Below, in pieces: positions 14,231 through 23,199 of a DNA stretch of 25,352 bases; position 1 is the first letter of the stretch; the number at the start of each line of letters is the position of its first letter. The translations under genes and the position numbers were made by a program. This DNA comes from Terrisporobacter sp. GTDB lineage: Bacteria > Bacillota_A > Clostridia > Peptostreptococcales > Peptostreptococcaceae. The stretch spans positions 1-25,352 of the forward strand of contig JARKUZ010000043.1 in the NCBI GenBank assembly GCA_029851945.1. The letters run 5' to 3'. The notes under the pieces are model-generated. The model saw only the letters and a list, made by a program, of their open reading frames with translations. It was not told the origin of the DNA and did no database searches.

Positions 14231-16552
14231 TTATTTTTTGTAGTAATTTTCTATTTTTTTAGTTTTATTTTCCTCATTATCATATGTATATTTATAGTTA
14301 TACATCTCTTCTATGTTTATATACTCATTTTCTATTAATACATTCTCTTTACTTACTTCTTCTCCACTTATTATTTTACTTTCTACTATTATAGATGGAA
14401 CATAATTAGGTTTATTATCCTCAGCTATGCTATTATCTGTTTTATAGTGGTTGTATAAATATCCATCTAATAGCACTTTAGATTTGTTTATTTTTACAAT
14501 TCCAGGGTTTACTTTTACACCTACAGTACTACTTAGTAAGTCTATATCTTTCATTTTAACGACTCCTTCTGTAATACTTATACAGTAAGTATCTTTTTTG
14601 CTTACATCTATGTATAGATTCTCTAAATCTAAGTTTTTGTTGTTTATTGTATTTATTTGTATTCCATATATGTTTAGATTTTTAATTTCTGTATTTATTG
14701 TTTTATTTTCTATATTTTGACTTTTCCTTATATACATAGGTATTACCTGATTACTTAAATCATATTCTCTTAGCTTTATTATATAATTTTTATTTTGTTT
14801 ATTCTCTATACTATTTTCTATGTCTTTAGATATAGTTGTAGCTTCTTTGTTAGTTACAGGCTTAGCTCCATCTATTATTATGTTTTTATTTATGTCTATT
14901 TTATCAACTGTATTTATACCTAGCTTTATATCACTTTCTAGTTTTATTATATCTACATTATTATCAGTTATATATTTAATAAATTCGCTACTTTTATTTA
15001 CAAAAGCTATATTTCTATTTACTCCTTTTATGTTGTCTATTTGTATAACTTTCTCTATTGTATTTTCATTTTTATCTTTTATTAGTCTACTTTCTAGTTT
15101 TATACTGCTATTTTCTATTAGTTCATTGTCTAGTTTTATGATTATATTATTATCTTTTATCCTTACTTCGTCATATTGACTTAGATTTACATACTTAAGA
15201 TTACTATCTTCTTTTATTTCATCATTTGTGTTTTCTTCTGATTTTATATAGTTTTTATCTATACCTATTTTTATATTTTTCTTCAATTCTTCTACATCTG
15301 TGTATATATCCTCATCAAAATTTATACTAATTATTTTATTGCTATAGTCTAGTGTATATCCAACGTATTTAGGAGCATCTGTGTCTATAGATGTATTTGG
15401 TGATTCTGGTTCTATTGGCTTATTTGGCTCTGTCGGTGGCATTGGTGGTTTTGGATTTATTGGTATATTTGGCTCTGTTGATTGATTAGGTGGTTTTGGA
15501 TTTATTGGTTTATCTGGTTTGATGGGTATATTTGGTCTATAACTATTTTTTATATATTCAAGTTCTTGTTTTACTCTTTCATCTACTCCATGACCTACTT
15601 GTATTAAGCTTTTTATATTCTTATTTTTTATAGTTTTTTTCTGTTCTTCTTCTATTTTTTCTCCTACTAATAATATTGGTGATTCTTTCTTACTAGCTAA
15701 TGGTGATACTAGCATTGCATCTACTAAATCCACTTTATCCTCATTGTTTTTTATATAGCTTCCTTTACAGTAAAATAGGTTGTCTAGTTTATTTTTATAA
15801 AATCTATCTATTATTTTAGCATTGGTTTCATATCTATTTTTTTCATATACTCTCTCTGAGTTTGGTATCTCTTTTTCTATTTCTTCTGATATAGCGTTAT
15901 GCCCACCTATTATATATGATTTTTCTATATAGTTATATTTTATAAATTCTTTTGCTTTTCCTAGTTCTTTTTCTTTTGATAGTATTATTGGTATGCTTTT
16001 TTGACCTGCTATTGGTGCTATTGATACTGCATCTGATAGGGTATTTTCTCCATTTACTATTGCTACTGTTTTTATATTCTTAATTTCCTTTATAGCTTTA
16101 GCAACTTCTAGTGATGTTTCGTATCTATCACTTCCACTAATTCTTTTAGAATCTATTTTATTTTCTTCAAGTTGTTTATATATATTCTCACCTACTACAT
16201 CTATTCCGCCTACTATATATACTTTTTGTGATTTTAATCTTTTTATTTCTTTTAATGTATTTTTATTTAAATTATTTTTATTAGTTAATAGTATTGGGCA
16301 ATCTAATTGAGATGCTAAAACTGTTGCACATAGAACATCTGATGAGGAAGTTGAGTTTGCTATTACTATGTCTTTTGAAGTATTCCAAACTTTAGATATT
16401 TCTATGGCTGTTTCAAATCTATCTTCTCCTGCTAATATATAGTCTGTGGCATAAGTATAATTTGGTAATAGTAGGATTGATAGAGTTAATATACTCAGTA
16501 ATCTTTTTATAGCTTTCACTCCTTTTTTATTATTTTTTTGAATTGTTGCCAT
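14231..16552 (-). CDS. surface protein with N-terminal CWB2 triplet and proline-rich linker
   Basis: Exported protein of up to 773 residues with a domain order opposite to the two S-layer proteins. After a signal peptide (LLSILTLSILLLPNYTYA) three CWB2 modules begin at AGEDRFETA (41), SGSDRYETS (139) and YEKNRYETN (236), then a proline-rich linker (338-388) with repeated PNIPINPKPP-like units. An Ig-like segment (about 393-510) and an Asn/Ile-rich region that may be a beta-helix follow. The CWB2s would fix it in the wall and project the rest outward; the function of the outer part is unknown. The ATG at 16552 has no ribosome binding site. A strong AAGGAG at 16519-16524 instead lies eight bases before an ATA codon (Ile15), giving IKRLLS, so the true start is uncertain. 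Confidence 0.85.
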   Translation of the reverse strand: MATIQKNNKKGVKAIKRLLSILTLSILLLPNYTYATDYILAGEDRFETAIEISKVWNTSKDIVIANSTSSSDVLCATVLASQLDCPILLTNKNNLNKNTLKEIKRLKSQKVYIVGGIDVVGENIYKQLEENKIDSKRISGSDRYETSLEVAKAIKEIKNIKTVAIVNGENTLSDAVSIAPIAGQKSIPIILSKEKELGKAKEFIKYNYIEKSYIIGGHNAISEEIEKEIPNSERVYEKNRYETNAKIIDRFYKNKLDNLFYCKGSYIKNNEDKVDLVDAMLVSPLASKKESPILLVGEKIEEEQKKTIKNKNIKSLIQVGHGVDERVKQELEYIKNSYRPNIPIKPDKPINPKPPNQSTEPNIPINPKPPMPPTEPNKPIEPESPNTSIDTDAPKYVGYTLDYSNKIISINFDEDIYTDVEELKKNIKIGIDKNYIKSEENTNDEIKEDSNLKYVNLSQYDEVRIKDNNIIIKLDNELIENSSIKLESRLIKDKNENTIEKVIQIDNIKGVNRNIAFVNKSSEFIKYITDNNVDIIKLESDIKLGINTVDKIDINKNIIIDGAKPVTNKEATTISKDIENSIENKQNKNYIIKLREYDLSNQVIPMYIRKSQNIENKTINTEIKNLNIYGIQINTINNKNLDLENLYIDVSKKDTYCISITEGVVKMKDIDLLSSTVGVKVNPGIVKINKSKVLLDGYLYNHYKTDNSIAEDNKPNYVPSIIVESKIISGEEVSKENVLIENEYINIEEMYNYKYTYDNEENKTKKIENYYKK

Positions 16553-16611
16553 TTTTTATGTTTTTATAATGATTTTTTATAATTATTATATTAATATAAA
16601 TTTACTTATGT

Positions 16612-16669
16612 AAAAAAGCTGTCTTCACAAAGTATACGATATAAACCATAAACTTTGTGAAGACAGCTT
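16612..16669 (-). terminator. long-stem terminator of galE
   Basis: Perfect 18-bp stem, AAGCTGTCTTCACAAAGT (16616-16633) with its complement (16652-16669), 18-base loop, followed on the minus strand by six T residues. It lies 32 bases after the galE stop codon. Confidence 0.9.
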
Positions 16670-16700
16670 CATATATATTTACTATTAATTTAATTAATTT

Positions 16701-17714
16701 CTATGCTTCATATCCATTTGGATTATTACTTTGCCATCTCCATGAATCTTCACACATTTCTTCTATTCCATATTTTGCTTTCCAGCCTAGCTCTTTTTCT
16801 GCTTTAGAAGGATTTGCATAGCAAGTTGCTATATCTCCTTCTCTTCTTGGTGCTATTTTATATGGTATTTCTACACCACTAGCATTTGAGAAAGCTTTAA
16901 CTAAGTCAAGTACACTATATCCTTTACCTGTACCTAGGTTATAAGTTACAAGACCTGGATTTTCACTTAATTTATCTAGTGCTTTAACATGTCCATCTGC
17001 TAAGTCTAGTACATGTATATAGTCTCTTACTCCCGTTCCATCATGTGTATCATAGTCATTTCCAAATACGTTTAAGTGTGGTAATTGTCCTATTGCTACC
17101 TTAGTTATATATGGCATTATGTTGTTTGGTATACCACTTGGCTCTTCACCTATTCTTCCACTTTTATGCGCCCCTATTGGATTGAAGTATCTAAGTATTG
17201 CTATGTTTAAATCTTTATGAGCATAGCATATATCTCTTATCATATCTTCTATCATAAGCTTAGTTCTTCCGTATGGGTTTGTTACTGATAATGAGAAGTT
17301 TTCTTCTATTGGACAAGTCTCTGGGTTCCCATAAACTGTTGCTGATGAACTAAATACAAAGTTTTTAACTTCATATTTTTTCATTAATTCAAATAGTACT
17401 AAAGTACTTATTAGGTTATTTGAGTAGTATTCAAGTGGCATAGTTACAGACTCACCTACTGCTTTAAAAGCTGCAAAGTGTATTATAGATTCTATGTTAT
17501 TTTCTTTAAATACTTTGTCTAATTCTGTTTTATCACACACATCTATCTCATAGAATTTTGGCTTAGTTCCTGTAATTTCTTCTATTCTATCTACGACTAT
17601 TTTAGAGCTATTAGATAAGTCATCTACTATTACTACTTCATGTCCTTCTTCTATTAATTCAATGCATGTATGACTTCCTATATATCCTGCTCCACCAGTC
17701 ACTAAAACTGCCAT
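16701..17714 (-). CDS. galE: UDP-glucose 4-epimerase
   Basis: Cytoplasmic short-chain dehydrogenase interconverting UDP-glucose and UDP-galactose (or the N-acetyl forms), using tightly bound NAD. The 337 residues from the chosen ATG give the usual length. Motifs: GGAGYIGSH at the N-terminus, HFAAFKAVGES, SSSATVYG with the catalytic Ser/Thr, NPYGRTK with the Tyr-Lys pair, and RYFNPIGAH. The ATG at 17714 is preceded by AAAGAGTGTGAT; the GTG nine bases upstream is inside that site. It follows galU on the same strand 150 bases downstream, with a hairpin between. Together they supply UDP-Glc and UDP-Gal to glycan genes on both sides. Confidence 0.96.
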   Translation of the reverse strand: MAVLVTGGAGYIGSHTCIELIEEGHEVVIVDDLSNSSKIVVDRIEEITGTKPKFYEIDVCDKTELDKVFKENNIESIIHFAAFKAVGESVTMPLEYYSNNLISTLVLFELMKKYEVKNFVFSSSATVYGNPETCPIEENFSLSVTNPYGRTKLMIEDMIRDICYAHKDLNIAILRYFNPIGAHKSGRIGEEPSGIPNNIMPYITKVAIGQLPHLNVFGNDYDTHDGTGVRDYIHVLDLADGHVKALDKLSENPGLVTYNLGTGKGYSVLDLVKAFSNASGVEIPYKIAPRREGDIATCYANPSKAEKELGWKAKYGIEEMCEDSWRWQSNNPNGYEA

Positions 17715-17748
17715 GTTTATCACACTCTTTCTTTAATATATTTTATTT

Positions 17749-17797
17749 AAAGCCTAGCCATATACATATGTTTATCATAAATTTATGACTAGGCTTT
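17749..17797 (-). terminator. hairpin between galU and galE
   Basis: AAAGCCTAG (17749-17757) pairs with CTAGGCTTT (17789-17797), extended by CAT/ATG across one mismatch. On the minus strand it is followed by only TTTAAATA, so termination of galU is probably partial; on the plus strand T5 follows. It may let galE be read at a lower level than galU. Confidence 0.6.
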
Positions 17798-17864
17798 TTA
17801 ATAGTTTAGCTATATATATTATTGTTTTTAGTCTTTATTTTGTAATTTTTAAATATATAAACTA

Positions 17865-18782
17865 TTACTCTTTATCTAATGCTACTTCTTTGTCTAATAC
17901 TAATTCTTTTTTACCATCTTCATTTACTATTTTTCTCATGTAATCCATTAAATCATCTCTTAAGTTATCTCTTTTTAAAGCAAAATCTATAGTTGCTTCT
18001 AAGAACCCAAACTTATCCCCTACATCATATCTTCTTCCTTCAAAGTTGTATGCATATATTGCTTCTTGATTTCCTAAAGTTTTAAGTGCATCCGTTAATT
18101 GTATTTCTCCACCTTTTCCTGGTTCTTGATTTTCAAGTATATCAAATATAGCTGGAGTTATTATATATCTTCCAAGTATAGCTATGTTTGATGGAGCTTC
18201 TTCAACAGATGGTTTTTCAACCATGTCCTTAACTTTATAAACTCTATCTTCTATGTGTTTAACATCTAATATTCCATATTTACAAGTATCTTCTTTAGCA
18301 ACTTCTTGTACTCCTAATATACTTGTTTTGTACTCATCGTAAGCACCTATTAATTGCTTTAAGCAAGGTGTTTCATTATCAACTATATCATCTCCTAAAA
18401 GTACTGCAAATGGCTCGTTTCCTATGAAACTTTTAGCGCAATGTATAGCATGTCCTAATCCTTTTGGTTCTTTTTGTCTTATATAGTGTATATTTACCAT
18501 GTTAGATATATTTCTTACCATTTCTAACATTTCAGTTTTTCCTTTTTGCTCAAGTTCAAGTTCTAATTCTACAGACTTGTCAAAATGGTCTTCTATTGAC
18601 TTTTTATTTCTTCCTGTTATTATTAATATTTCCTCTATGCCTGATTCTATTGCTTCTTCTATTATATATTGTAAAGTTGGTTTATCTACTATTGGTAGCA
18701 TTTCTTTTGGTTGTGATTTTGTAGCAGGCAAAAATCTTGTTCCTAGCCCTGCAGCTGGTATTATAGCTTTTTTAACTGTCAT
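17865..18782 (-). CDS. galU: UTP-glucose-1-phosphate uridylyltransferase
   Basis: Makes UDP-glucose from UTP and glucose-1-phosphate in the cytoplasm, feeding wall glycans, glycolipids and GalE. Of 305 residues, the normal size for GalU/GtaB. Landmarks: [20 protein letters not shown] (10-29) nucleotide loop, [51 protein letters not shown] and [10 protein letters not shown]. The ATG is preceded by GAAGGGAAG at suitable distance. Upstream, ATTATA at 18872-18877 reads TATAAT on the minus strand and is the likely -10 box, without a clear -35. The C-terminal tail has a short repeated VALDKE motif typical of degenerate ends. Confidence 0.96.
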   Translation of the reverse strand: MTVKKAIIPAAGLGTRFLPATKSQPKEMLPIVDKPTLQYIIEEAIESGIEEILIITGRNKKSIEDHFDKSVELELELEQKGKTEMLEMVRNISNMVNIHYIRQKEPKGLGHAIHCAKSFIGNEPFAVLLGDDIVDNETPCLKQLIGAYDEYKTSILGVQEVAKEDTCKYGILDVKHIEDRVYKVKDMVEKPSVEEAPSNIAILGRYIITPAIFDILENQEPGKGGEIQLTDALKTLGNQEAIYAYNFEGRRYDVGDKFGFLEATIDFALKRDNLRDDLMDYMRKIVNEDGKKELVLDKEVALDKE

Positions 18783-19338
18783 CGCATTTACTTCCCTTCA
18801 TAAACTAATCTAATAATTATTTTTTATATTTATCTGTAATATTATTATTGACGTTTTAATTATCAAAATATATTATACAACAATTTTCGCTTTTAAGTGT
18901 GTAATTTGACAAACTTTCTCTTGAATTGCTTCATTTTATTGATTTTTATTTTATATTCTTATTATTTTCTTTTTTGATATTTCTAACCTTAGCTTCATTA
19001 CTAATGCTGTTTCCTCTATTCTAATAACTATAAGCCATCTACTTGTTATCAAATTTTGTGATTTATATTATTGATTATAAGATAATATTTTTAATTAGCA
19101 AATAAATAAAACAATAGAAAAATAACTATTTTTAGGATAATTTTCAATGATTTAAAGTCTAAAATTTACTAGTTAAATACACATTTTTATACTAAAATAT
19201 TTTCCCTACCCCTTGATATGTCTCTTTTCAATTCCAATTTAATAATAGGTATGATATACTAAAAAAGATTGTTTAAGCATAAAAAATATAATCAATACAG
19301 GAATTTTGATCGCCTGTAAATATCAAGGGAGGAATAGT
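18783..19338. other. divergent intergenic region between galU and the gtr operon
   Basis: No coding frame or stable RNA recognised. It holds the probable galU -10 box (18872-18877, minus) and a plausible promoter for the plus-strand operon: TTCAAT (19227-19232), 17 bases, TATGAT (19250-19255). The leader downstream contains a 6-bp hairpin TACAGG/CCTGTA (19296-19301 with 19313-19318) just before the ribosome binding site. The rest is simple AT-rich sequence. Confidence 0.5.
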
Positions 19339-20289
19339 ATGGGAAAATTATCAGTAATTATACCCTCATACAACGAAGAAAAAATGATTCATAATATTTC
19401 AAATGTAATATGTTCTCTATTAGATAATGAAAATATTCCATTTGAAATAATATTTATAAATGATGGATCAAAAGATAATACTTGGGAGAAAATATCTGAA
19501 GTTTGTAGTGAAAATTCAAACATAAAAGGTTTTAATTTTTCAAGAAATTTTGGTAAAGAAGCTGCTATTTTTGCTGGGTTAACTTATGCAACAGGAGATT
19601 GTTGTGCTGTTATAGATTGTGATCTTCAACATCCACCTGAAGTTTTGGTAAAAATGTATAGAAAATGGCAAGAAGGCTATGAAGTAGTTGAAGGTGTGAA
19701 AGCTTCTAGAGGTAAAGAATCTTTTCTACATAAGATAGCTGCAAAGTCTTTCTACTCTCTTATTAGCTCTGCTACAAAAATTGATATGTCTAAAGCTTCT
19801 GATTTTAAATTGTTAGATAGAAAGGCTGTAGATATACTTAGATCTATGCCTGAAAAACATATTTTCTTTAGAGCTTTATCTTCATGGGTTGGTTTTAAAA
19901 CTACATCTGTTGAATTTCATGTTCAAGAAAGAGAAGCTGGAGATTCAAAATGGTCTACTTCATCTCTTATAAAATATGCTATTACAAATATAACATCTTT
20001 TTCAACAGTACCTATGCAAATAGTTACTCTCACAGGAATAGTATTTTTAATCTTCTCATTAATATTAGGTGTTCATTCACTTTATATGAACTTTACTGGT
20101 AGGTCTTTAGAAGGATTTACTACAATAATATTATTATTACTTATAATAGGAAGTGTTATTATGCTAAGCCTAGGTATTATTGGATACTACATAGCAAAAA
20201 TCTATGAAGAAACTCAAAATCGTCCAAGATTTATTGTTTCCGAAGCTGAAAACTACAAAGAACCAGTTTACCAAAAGGGAGTATGTTAA
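19339..20289 (+). CDS. GtrB/CsbB-type membrane glycosyltransferase (GT2)
   Basis: Transfers a sugar from a nucleotide donor to undecaprenyl phosphate on the inner membrane face. The 316-residue protein starts MGKLSVIIPSYNEE; FINDGSKDNTW, FSRNFGKEAAIFAGL, VIDCDLQHPPEV (DxD-type metal site) and QEREAGDSKWS are the hallmarks of the polyprenyl-phosphate glycosyltransferase (DPM1/GtrB/CsbB) group. Two membrane helices follow (MQIVTLTGIVFLIFSLILGV and TTIILLLLIIGSVIMLSLGI). The ATG at 19339 has GGGAGG eight bases upstream; an in-frame GTA/ATC-rich extension further upstream lacks one. It is followed one base after the stop by a GtrA gene and then a large membrane protein, the standard three-component arrangement. 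UDP-glucose or UDP-galactose from galU/galE is the likely donor. Confidence 0.92.
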   Translation: MGKLSVIIPSYNEEKMIHNISNVICSLLDNENIPFEIIFINDGSKDNTWEKISEVCSENSNIKGFNFSRNFGKEAAIFAGLTYATGDCCAVIDCDLQHPPEVLVKMYRKWQEGYEVVEGVKASRGKESFLHKIAAKSFYSLISSATKIDMSKASDFKLLDRKAVDILRSMPEKHIFFRALSSWVGFKTTSVEFHVQEREAGDSKWSTSSLIKYAITNITSFSTVPMQIVTLTGIVFLIFSLILGVHSLYMNFTGRSLEGFTTIILLLLIIGSVIMLSLGIIGYYIAKIYEETQNRPRFIVSEAENYKEPVYQKGVC

Positions 20290-20290
20290 T

Positions 20291-20701
20291 ATGAATAGTT
20301 TATTAAATATCTACTCTAAATATAAAGAAGTTATATTATACTTATTTTTTGGAGTTCTTACAACAGTCGTAAGTTTTGTTAGTTACTATCTTTGTAGTGA
20401 ACTATTACATATACATTATCTTATTAGTAATATTATATCTTGGATATTTGCTGTAATCTTTGCATATATAACAAATCGTATTTGGGTGTTTGAAAGTAAA
20501 TCTACAGGTCTTAAAGCTATATTTAAAGAGATGTTTGCCTTTGTAAATTGTAGACTACTATCTGGTGTTATTGATATGGTAGTTATGTTTTTACTTGTAG
20601 ATTCACTTAATATAAATGACTTATATGCTAAGCTATTTACTCAGGTAATTGTAGTTATATTAAATTATGTTTTTAGTAAGTTAATTATATTTAAAAAATA
20701 G
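20291..20701 (+). CDS. GtrA-family membrane protein (flippase-like)
   Basis: Small membrane protein of 136 residues with four hydrophobic helices, typical of GtrA (PF04138). YLFFGVLTTVVSFVSYYL is the characteristic first helix, and the central NIISWIFAVIFAYITNRIWVF with conserved NRxWVF is diagnostic. GtrA proteins are thought to move undecaprenyl-phosphate-sugar across the membrane so that an outward-facing transferase can use it. The ATG at 20291 follows the stop of the upstream transferase by one base and has GGGAG nine bases upstream, which lies in the end of that gene: tight translational coupling. A frame extending further upstream overlaps the transferase and is not used. Confidence 0.92.
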   Translation: MNSLLNIYSKYKEVILYLFFGVLTTVVSFVSYYLCSELLHIHYLISNIISWIFAVIFAYITNRIWVFESKSTGLKAIFKEMFAFVNCRLLSGVIDMVVMFLLVDSLNINDLYAKLFTQVIVVILNYVFSKLIIFKK

Positions 20702-20747
20702 CATCATATAAGCATTTTTTTAATGTTATTTTTTAGGAGGACGTAAA

Positions 20748-22256
20748 ATGAAAAATAATATATTAAAAAATCCTAGATTTTATATTTCAGTACTTCTAGT
20801 TTTATTTTTCTTCTTTTTCGCAGTACAAGTTCCTTATAGTCATGATGACTGGCAATGGGGTAGTCAAATAAAATGGGACCTTATGCTTAGAGGCTTTGAA
20901 AATTATAACGGAAGATATCTAGGTAATTTATTTGAAATACTTATAACAAGAAATATCCTAGCTAAAAATATTATTATGGCGCTAGGAATGTTGGCTGTAA
21001 TTTGGGTAGTTTATAAATTTATTAATACCGAATCCAAATCTAAAGATAAAACAGCTTTATTTGTATTAGTAGCTATATTATGTTTAGCAATTCCCAGAGA
21101 AATTTTTAGACAAACTTATTCTTGGATTGCAGCATTTATAAACTTCATCCCACCAGTAATACTTATAGTTTTATATTTAATTATAGTAAGTAATACATTT
21201 GATGATAAGAATTTAAGTTTATCTTCAATAAAGTATCCAGTATGGGCAACTTTACTTATAATTCCACTAGGAATATCCACTCAGCTATTTAGTGAGCATA
21301 CTACTGTATACACTGTGGCTTTGGCTGCCTTTATAGTGTTTTATACTTATTTTAAATACAGAAAGTTTTCTGCTCTTCAAGTAGTGTATTTAGTTTCTAC
21401 TATAATAGGGGCTTTAATTATGTTTTCTAATAGAGCTTATTCTCATGCAGCAAGTAATACTGATGGATATAAACAAATAGCATCTTCAAGTACTAGCGTA
21501 TTTGACATCTACATAAACCAAATGTCTGATACATTATTTTTAAATAACTATTTATTAAATACTTTATTATCAATATTATGTATAGCAATTATTCTAAAGT
21601 CTTTTAAAAATATTAGAAGTACATTTCATGCTATTGTTGGTAATATGCAGATATTTATATTATCTACTTATATGATTTATAGCCTTTGCAATAAAATGTA
21701 TCCTGCATGGAATATATTTACAAACCCACAAAAAACGGCTGCTTTTAATGCTTTATACTCATTAATATTCTTTGTTTGTGTATTAAGTGTAATACTTTTA
21801 TATATTAATGGAAGTGGACTTAAAATGAAAATATTTATGATATACGGATCTTCATGGGCAGTTGCTATGCCATTAATAGTTGCAAATCCTATTGGCCCTC
21901 GTTGCTTTTTTGCATCTTATATATTTATGGTTATAGCTACTATAGAGATTCTTATATATGTGCTTAATAATTCTAGTTTTGAATTTAATCAACTTACTTT
22001 TGCAATGTCTTCTATACTGATTATGATTTGTGCATTTTATGCTAGTATATTTATAGATGTGGGTATAGCTGATAGAACTAGAATAGAAACTATAAATAAT
22101 GCAGTTTCTAATGGAGATAATACTATAACTCTTTATAGATTACCTTACGAAGATTATTATTGGACAACTGTACCACCTGATACGCATTGGGAATCTTTCT
22201 TTAAAGAGTTCTATAATATACCTATTGATATTGAACTAGAGTTTATAAATAGATAA
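20748..22256 (+). CDS. large polytopic membrane protein, probable outward-facing glycosyltransferase (DUF6056-like)
   Basis: 502 residues with about 11-12 membrane helices. After the first helix the outer loop contains VPYSHDDWQWGSQIKW and NGRYLGNLFE; an Asp-Asp pair in the first extracellular loop is typical of GT-C type transferases that use polyprenyl-phosphate sugars, and the HDDW form is what I associate with DUF6056. The C-terminus ends in a soluble segment (YRLPYEDYYWTTVPPDTHWE) expected outside the cell. ATG start with AGGAGGACGTAAA, the strongest ribosome binding site in the operon. It is the third gene after GtrB and GtrA, the place of the acceptor-specific transferase (YfhO or serotype-specific Gtr in other systems). 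Its acceptor (teichoic acid, polysaccharide or protein) is not shown. Confidence 0.75.
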   Translation: MKNNILKNPRFYISVLLVLFFFFFAVQVPYSHDDWQWGSQIKWDLMLRGFENYNGRYLGNLFEILITRNILAKNIIMALGMLAVIWVVYKFINTESKSKDKTALFVLVAILCLAIPREIFRQTYSWIAAFINFIPPVILIVLYLIIVSNTFDDKNLSLSSIKYPVWATLLIIPLGISTQLFSEHTTVYTVALAAFIVFYTYFKYRKFSALQVVYLVSTIIGALIMFSNRAYSHAASNTDGYKQIASSSTSVFDIYINQMSDTLFLNNYLLNTLLSILCIAIILKSFKNIRSTFHAIVGNMQIFILSTYMIYSLCNKMYPAWNIFTNPQKTAAFNALYSLIFFVCVLSVILLYINGSGLKMKIFMIYGSSWAVAMPLIVANPIGPRCFFASYIFMVIATIEILIYVLNNSSFEFNQLTFAMSSILIMICAFYASIFIDVGIADRTRIETINNAVSNGDNTITLYRLPYEDYYWTTVPPDTHWESFFKEFYNIPIDIELEFINR

Positions 22257-22340
22257 CACTATAAAAAATATTAATAAGATAATAATTCAATTAGAATATA
22301 TTAATTTTAAATATATCATTGAAATTTAAGCCTTAAAACA

Positions 22341-22388
22341 AATAAAACCTATGGATATAAGATTAAATCTATGTCCATAGGTTTTATT
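22341..22388. terminator. bidirectional terminator between the gtr operon and dedA
   Basis: AATAAAACCTATGGATATA (22341-22359) pairs with TATGTCCATAGGTTTTATT (22370-22388), one G-T pair and a 10-base loop, with U-rich tails on both strands. It serves the convergent plus-strand operon and the minus-strand dedA gene. Confidence 0.88.
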
Positions 22389-22407
22389 TTGATTTTTTTA
22401 TTTCTAT

Positions 22408-23019
22408 TTATTTATCTATGCTTTTCTTTTTATATATGTATTTCTTAAATCCAAATATAGCAATTCCTATAATTATTATAATACTTACTATATATGAGTA
22501 TTGTGTAAGTATAGATGTTATCAGAGATATATTATCTCCTACTATGTATCCAATTGCTATAAGTACTATGTTCCATATACTTATTCCTAGTACTGAGTAT
22601 ATGGTAAATGTAACAACATTCATTCTTATAGCACCAGCTACTATAGATATAATAGTCCTAGCCATTGGTACTATCCTAGTTAAAAATACAGATAATTTAT
22701 CATATTTTTTTATCCATTCATAAGAAGCTCTTATAGATTTTTTTGTTTTTGGATATTTGCTACTTATAAGCTCTATAGCGGAATTTCCTAACCATAATCC
22801 TATGTAGTAGTTAATTAGAGCACCTACAATACCGCCTACTATAGATACTATTACTACATTAATAAACCCCATATTGTATTCATGTGCAAATATCCCAGCA
22901 AGTGGAAGTACTATCTCACTAGGAAGTGGTGCATTAGCATATTCTAATGCTACAATTATAAATATACTTATAAGTCCATAGTTTATCATAAATTGCTCAA
23001 TAGCTTCTCTTAATTCCAA
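22408..23019 (-). CDS. DedA family membrane protein
   Basis: 203-residue membrane protein of the DedA/VTT family. Conserved acidic and arginine sites are present: ALEYANAPLPSEIVLPLAG (Glu26 and Glu35) and FLTRIVPMARTIISIVAG (Arg115, Arg121), followed by GWNxxL-like SIWNIVLIAIGYIVGD. Some members (UptA in Bacillus subtilis) move undecaprenyl phosphate back across the membrane; others act on phosphatidylethanolamine. The start is TTG, chosen because GAGGTG is five bases upstream; no ATG is available at that place. It converges with the Gtr-like operon, which uses undecaprenyl phosphate, so a recycling role is attractive but unproven. Confidence 0.92.
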   Translation of the reverse strand: MELREAIEQFMINYGLISIFIIVALEYANAPLPSEIVLPLAGIFAHEYNMGFINVVIVSIVGGIVGALINYYIGLWLGNSAIELISSKYPKTKKSIRASYEWIKKYDKLSVFLTRIVPMARTIISIVAGAIRMNVVTFTIYSVLGISIWNIVLIAIGYIVGDNISLITSILTQYSYIVSIIIIIGIAIFGFKKYIYKKKSIDK

Positions 23020-23165
23020 TATTTCACCTCTTTATTTTCCTATATTAATCATTCTATTCTGTCGTCTATAAATTATAATAACATACTAATATACCTTCTA
23101 CAACTACTTATATTTCCTATATTTTTAATTTAATTATTCTTTTTATTTTATAATTTCTGTACAAT

Positions 23166-23191
23166 AAAAAAACACTAGCCAAACTAGTGTT
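23166..23191 (-). terminator. terminator of rnpB
   Basis: AACACTAG (23171-23178) with CTAGTGTT (23184-23191), five-base loop, followed by seven T residues on the minus strand. It lies eight bases after the RNase P RNA. Confidence 0.9.
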
Positions 23192-23199
23192 ATAAATAA

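Noticed and set aside
14820..15179. 119-codon plus-strand hydrophobic frame antisense to the third CWB2 gene
   Set aside because: Low-complexity Leu/Ser/Phe composition, no ribosome binding site, fully inside a well-supported gene.
18499..18813. 104-codon plus-strand frame antisense to galU
   Set aside because: Complement of conserved galU sequence, without a start signal.
22418..22723. 101-codon plus-strand frame antisense to dedA
   Set aside because: Fully within dedA; hydrophobicity is mirrored from the real gene.
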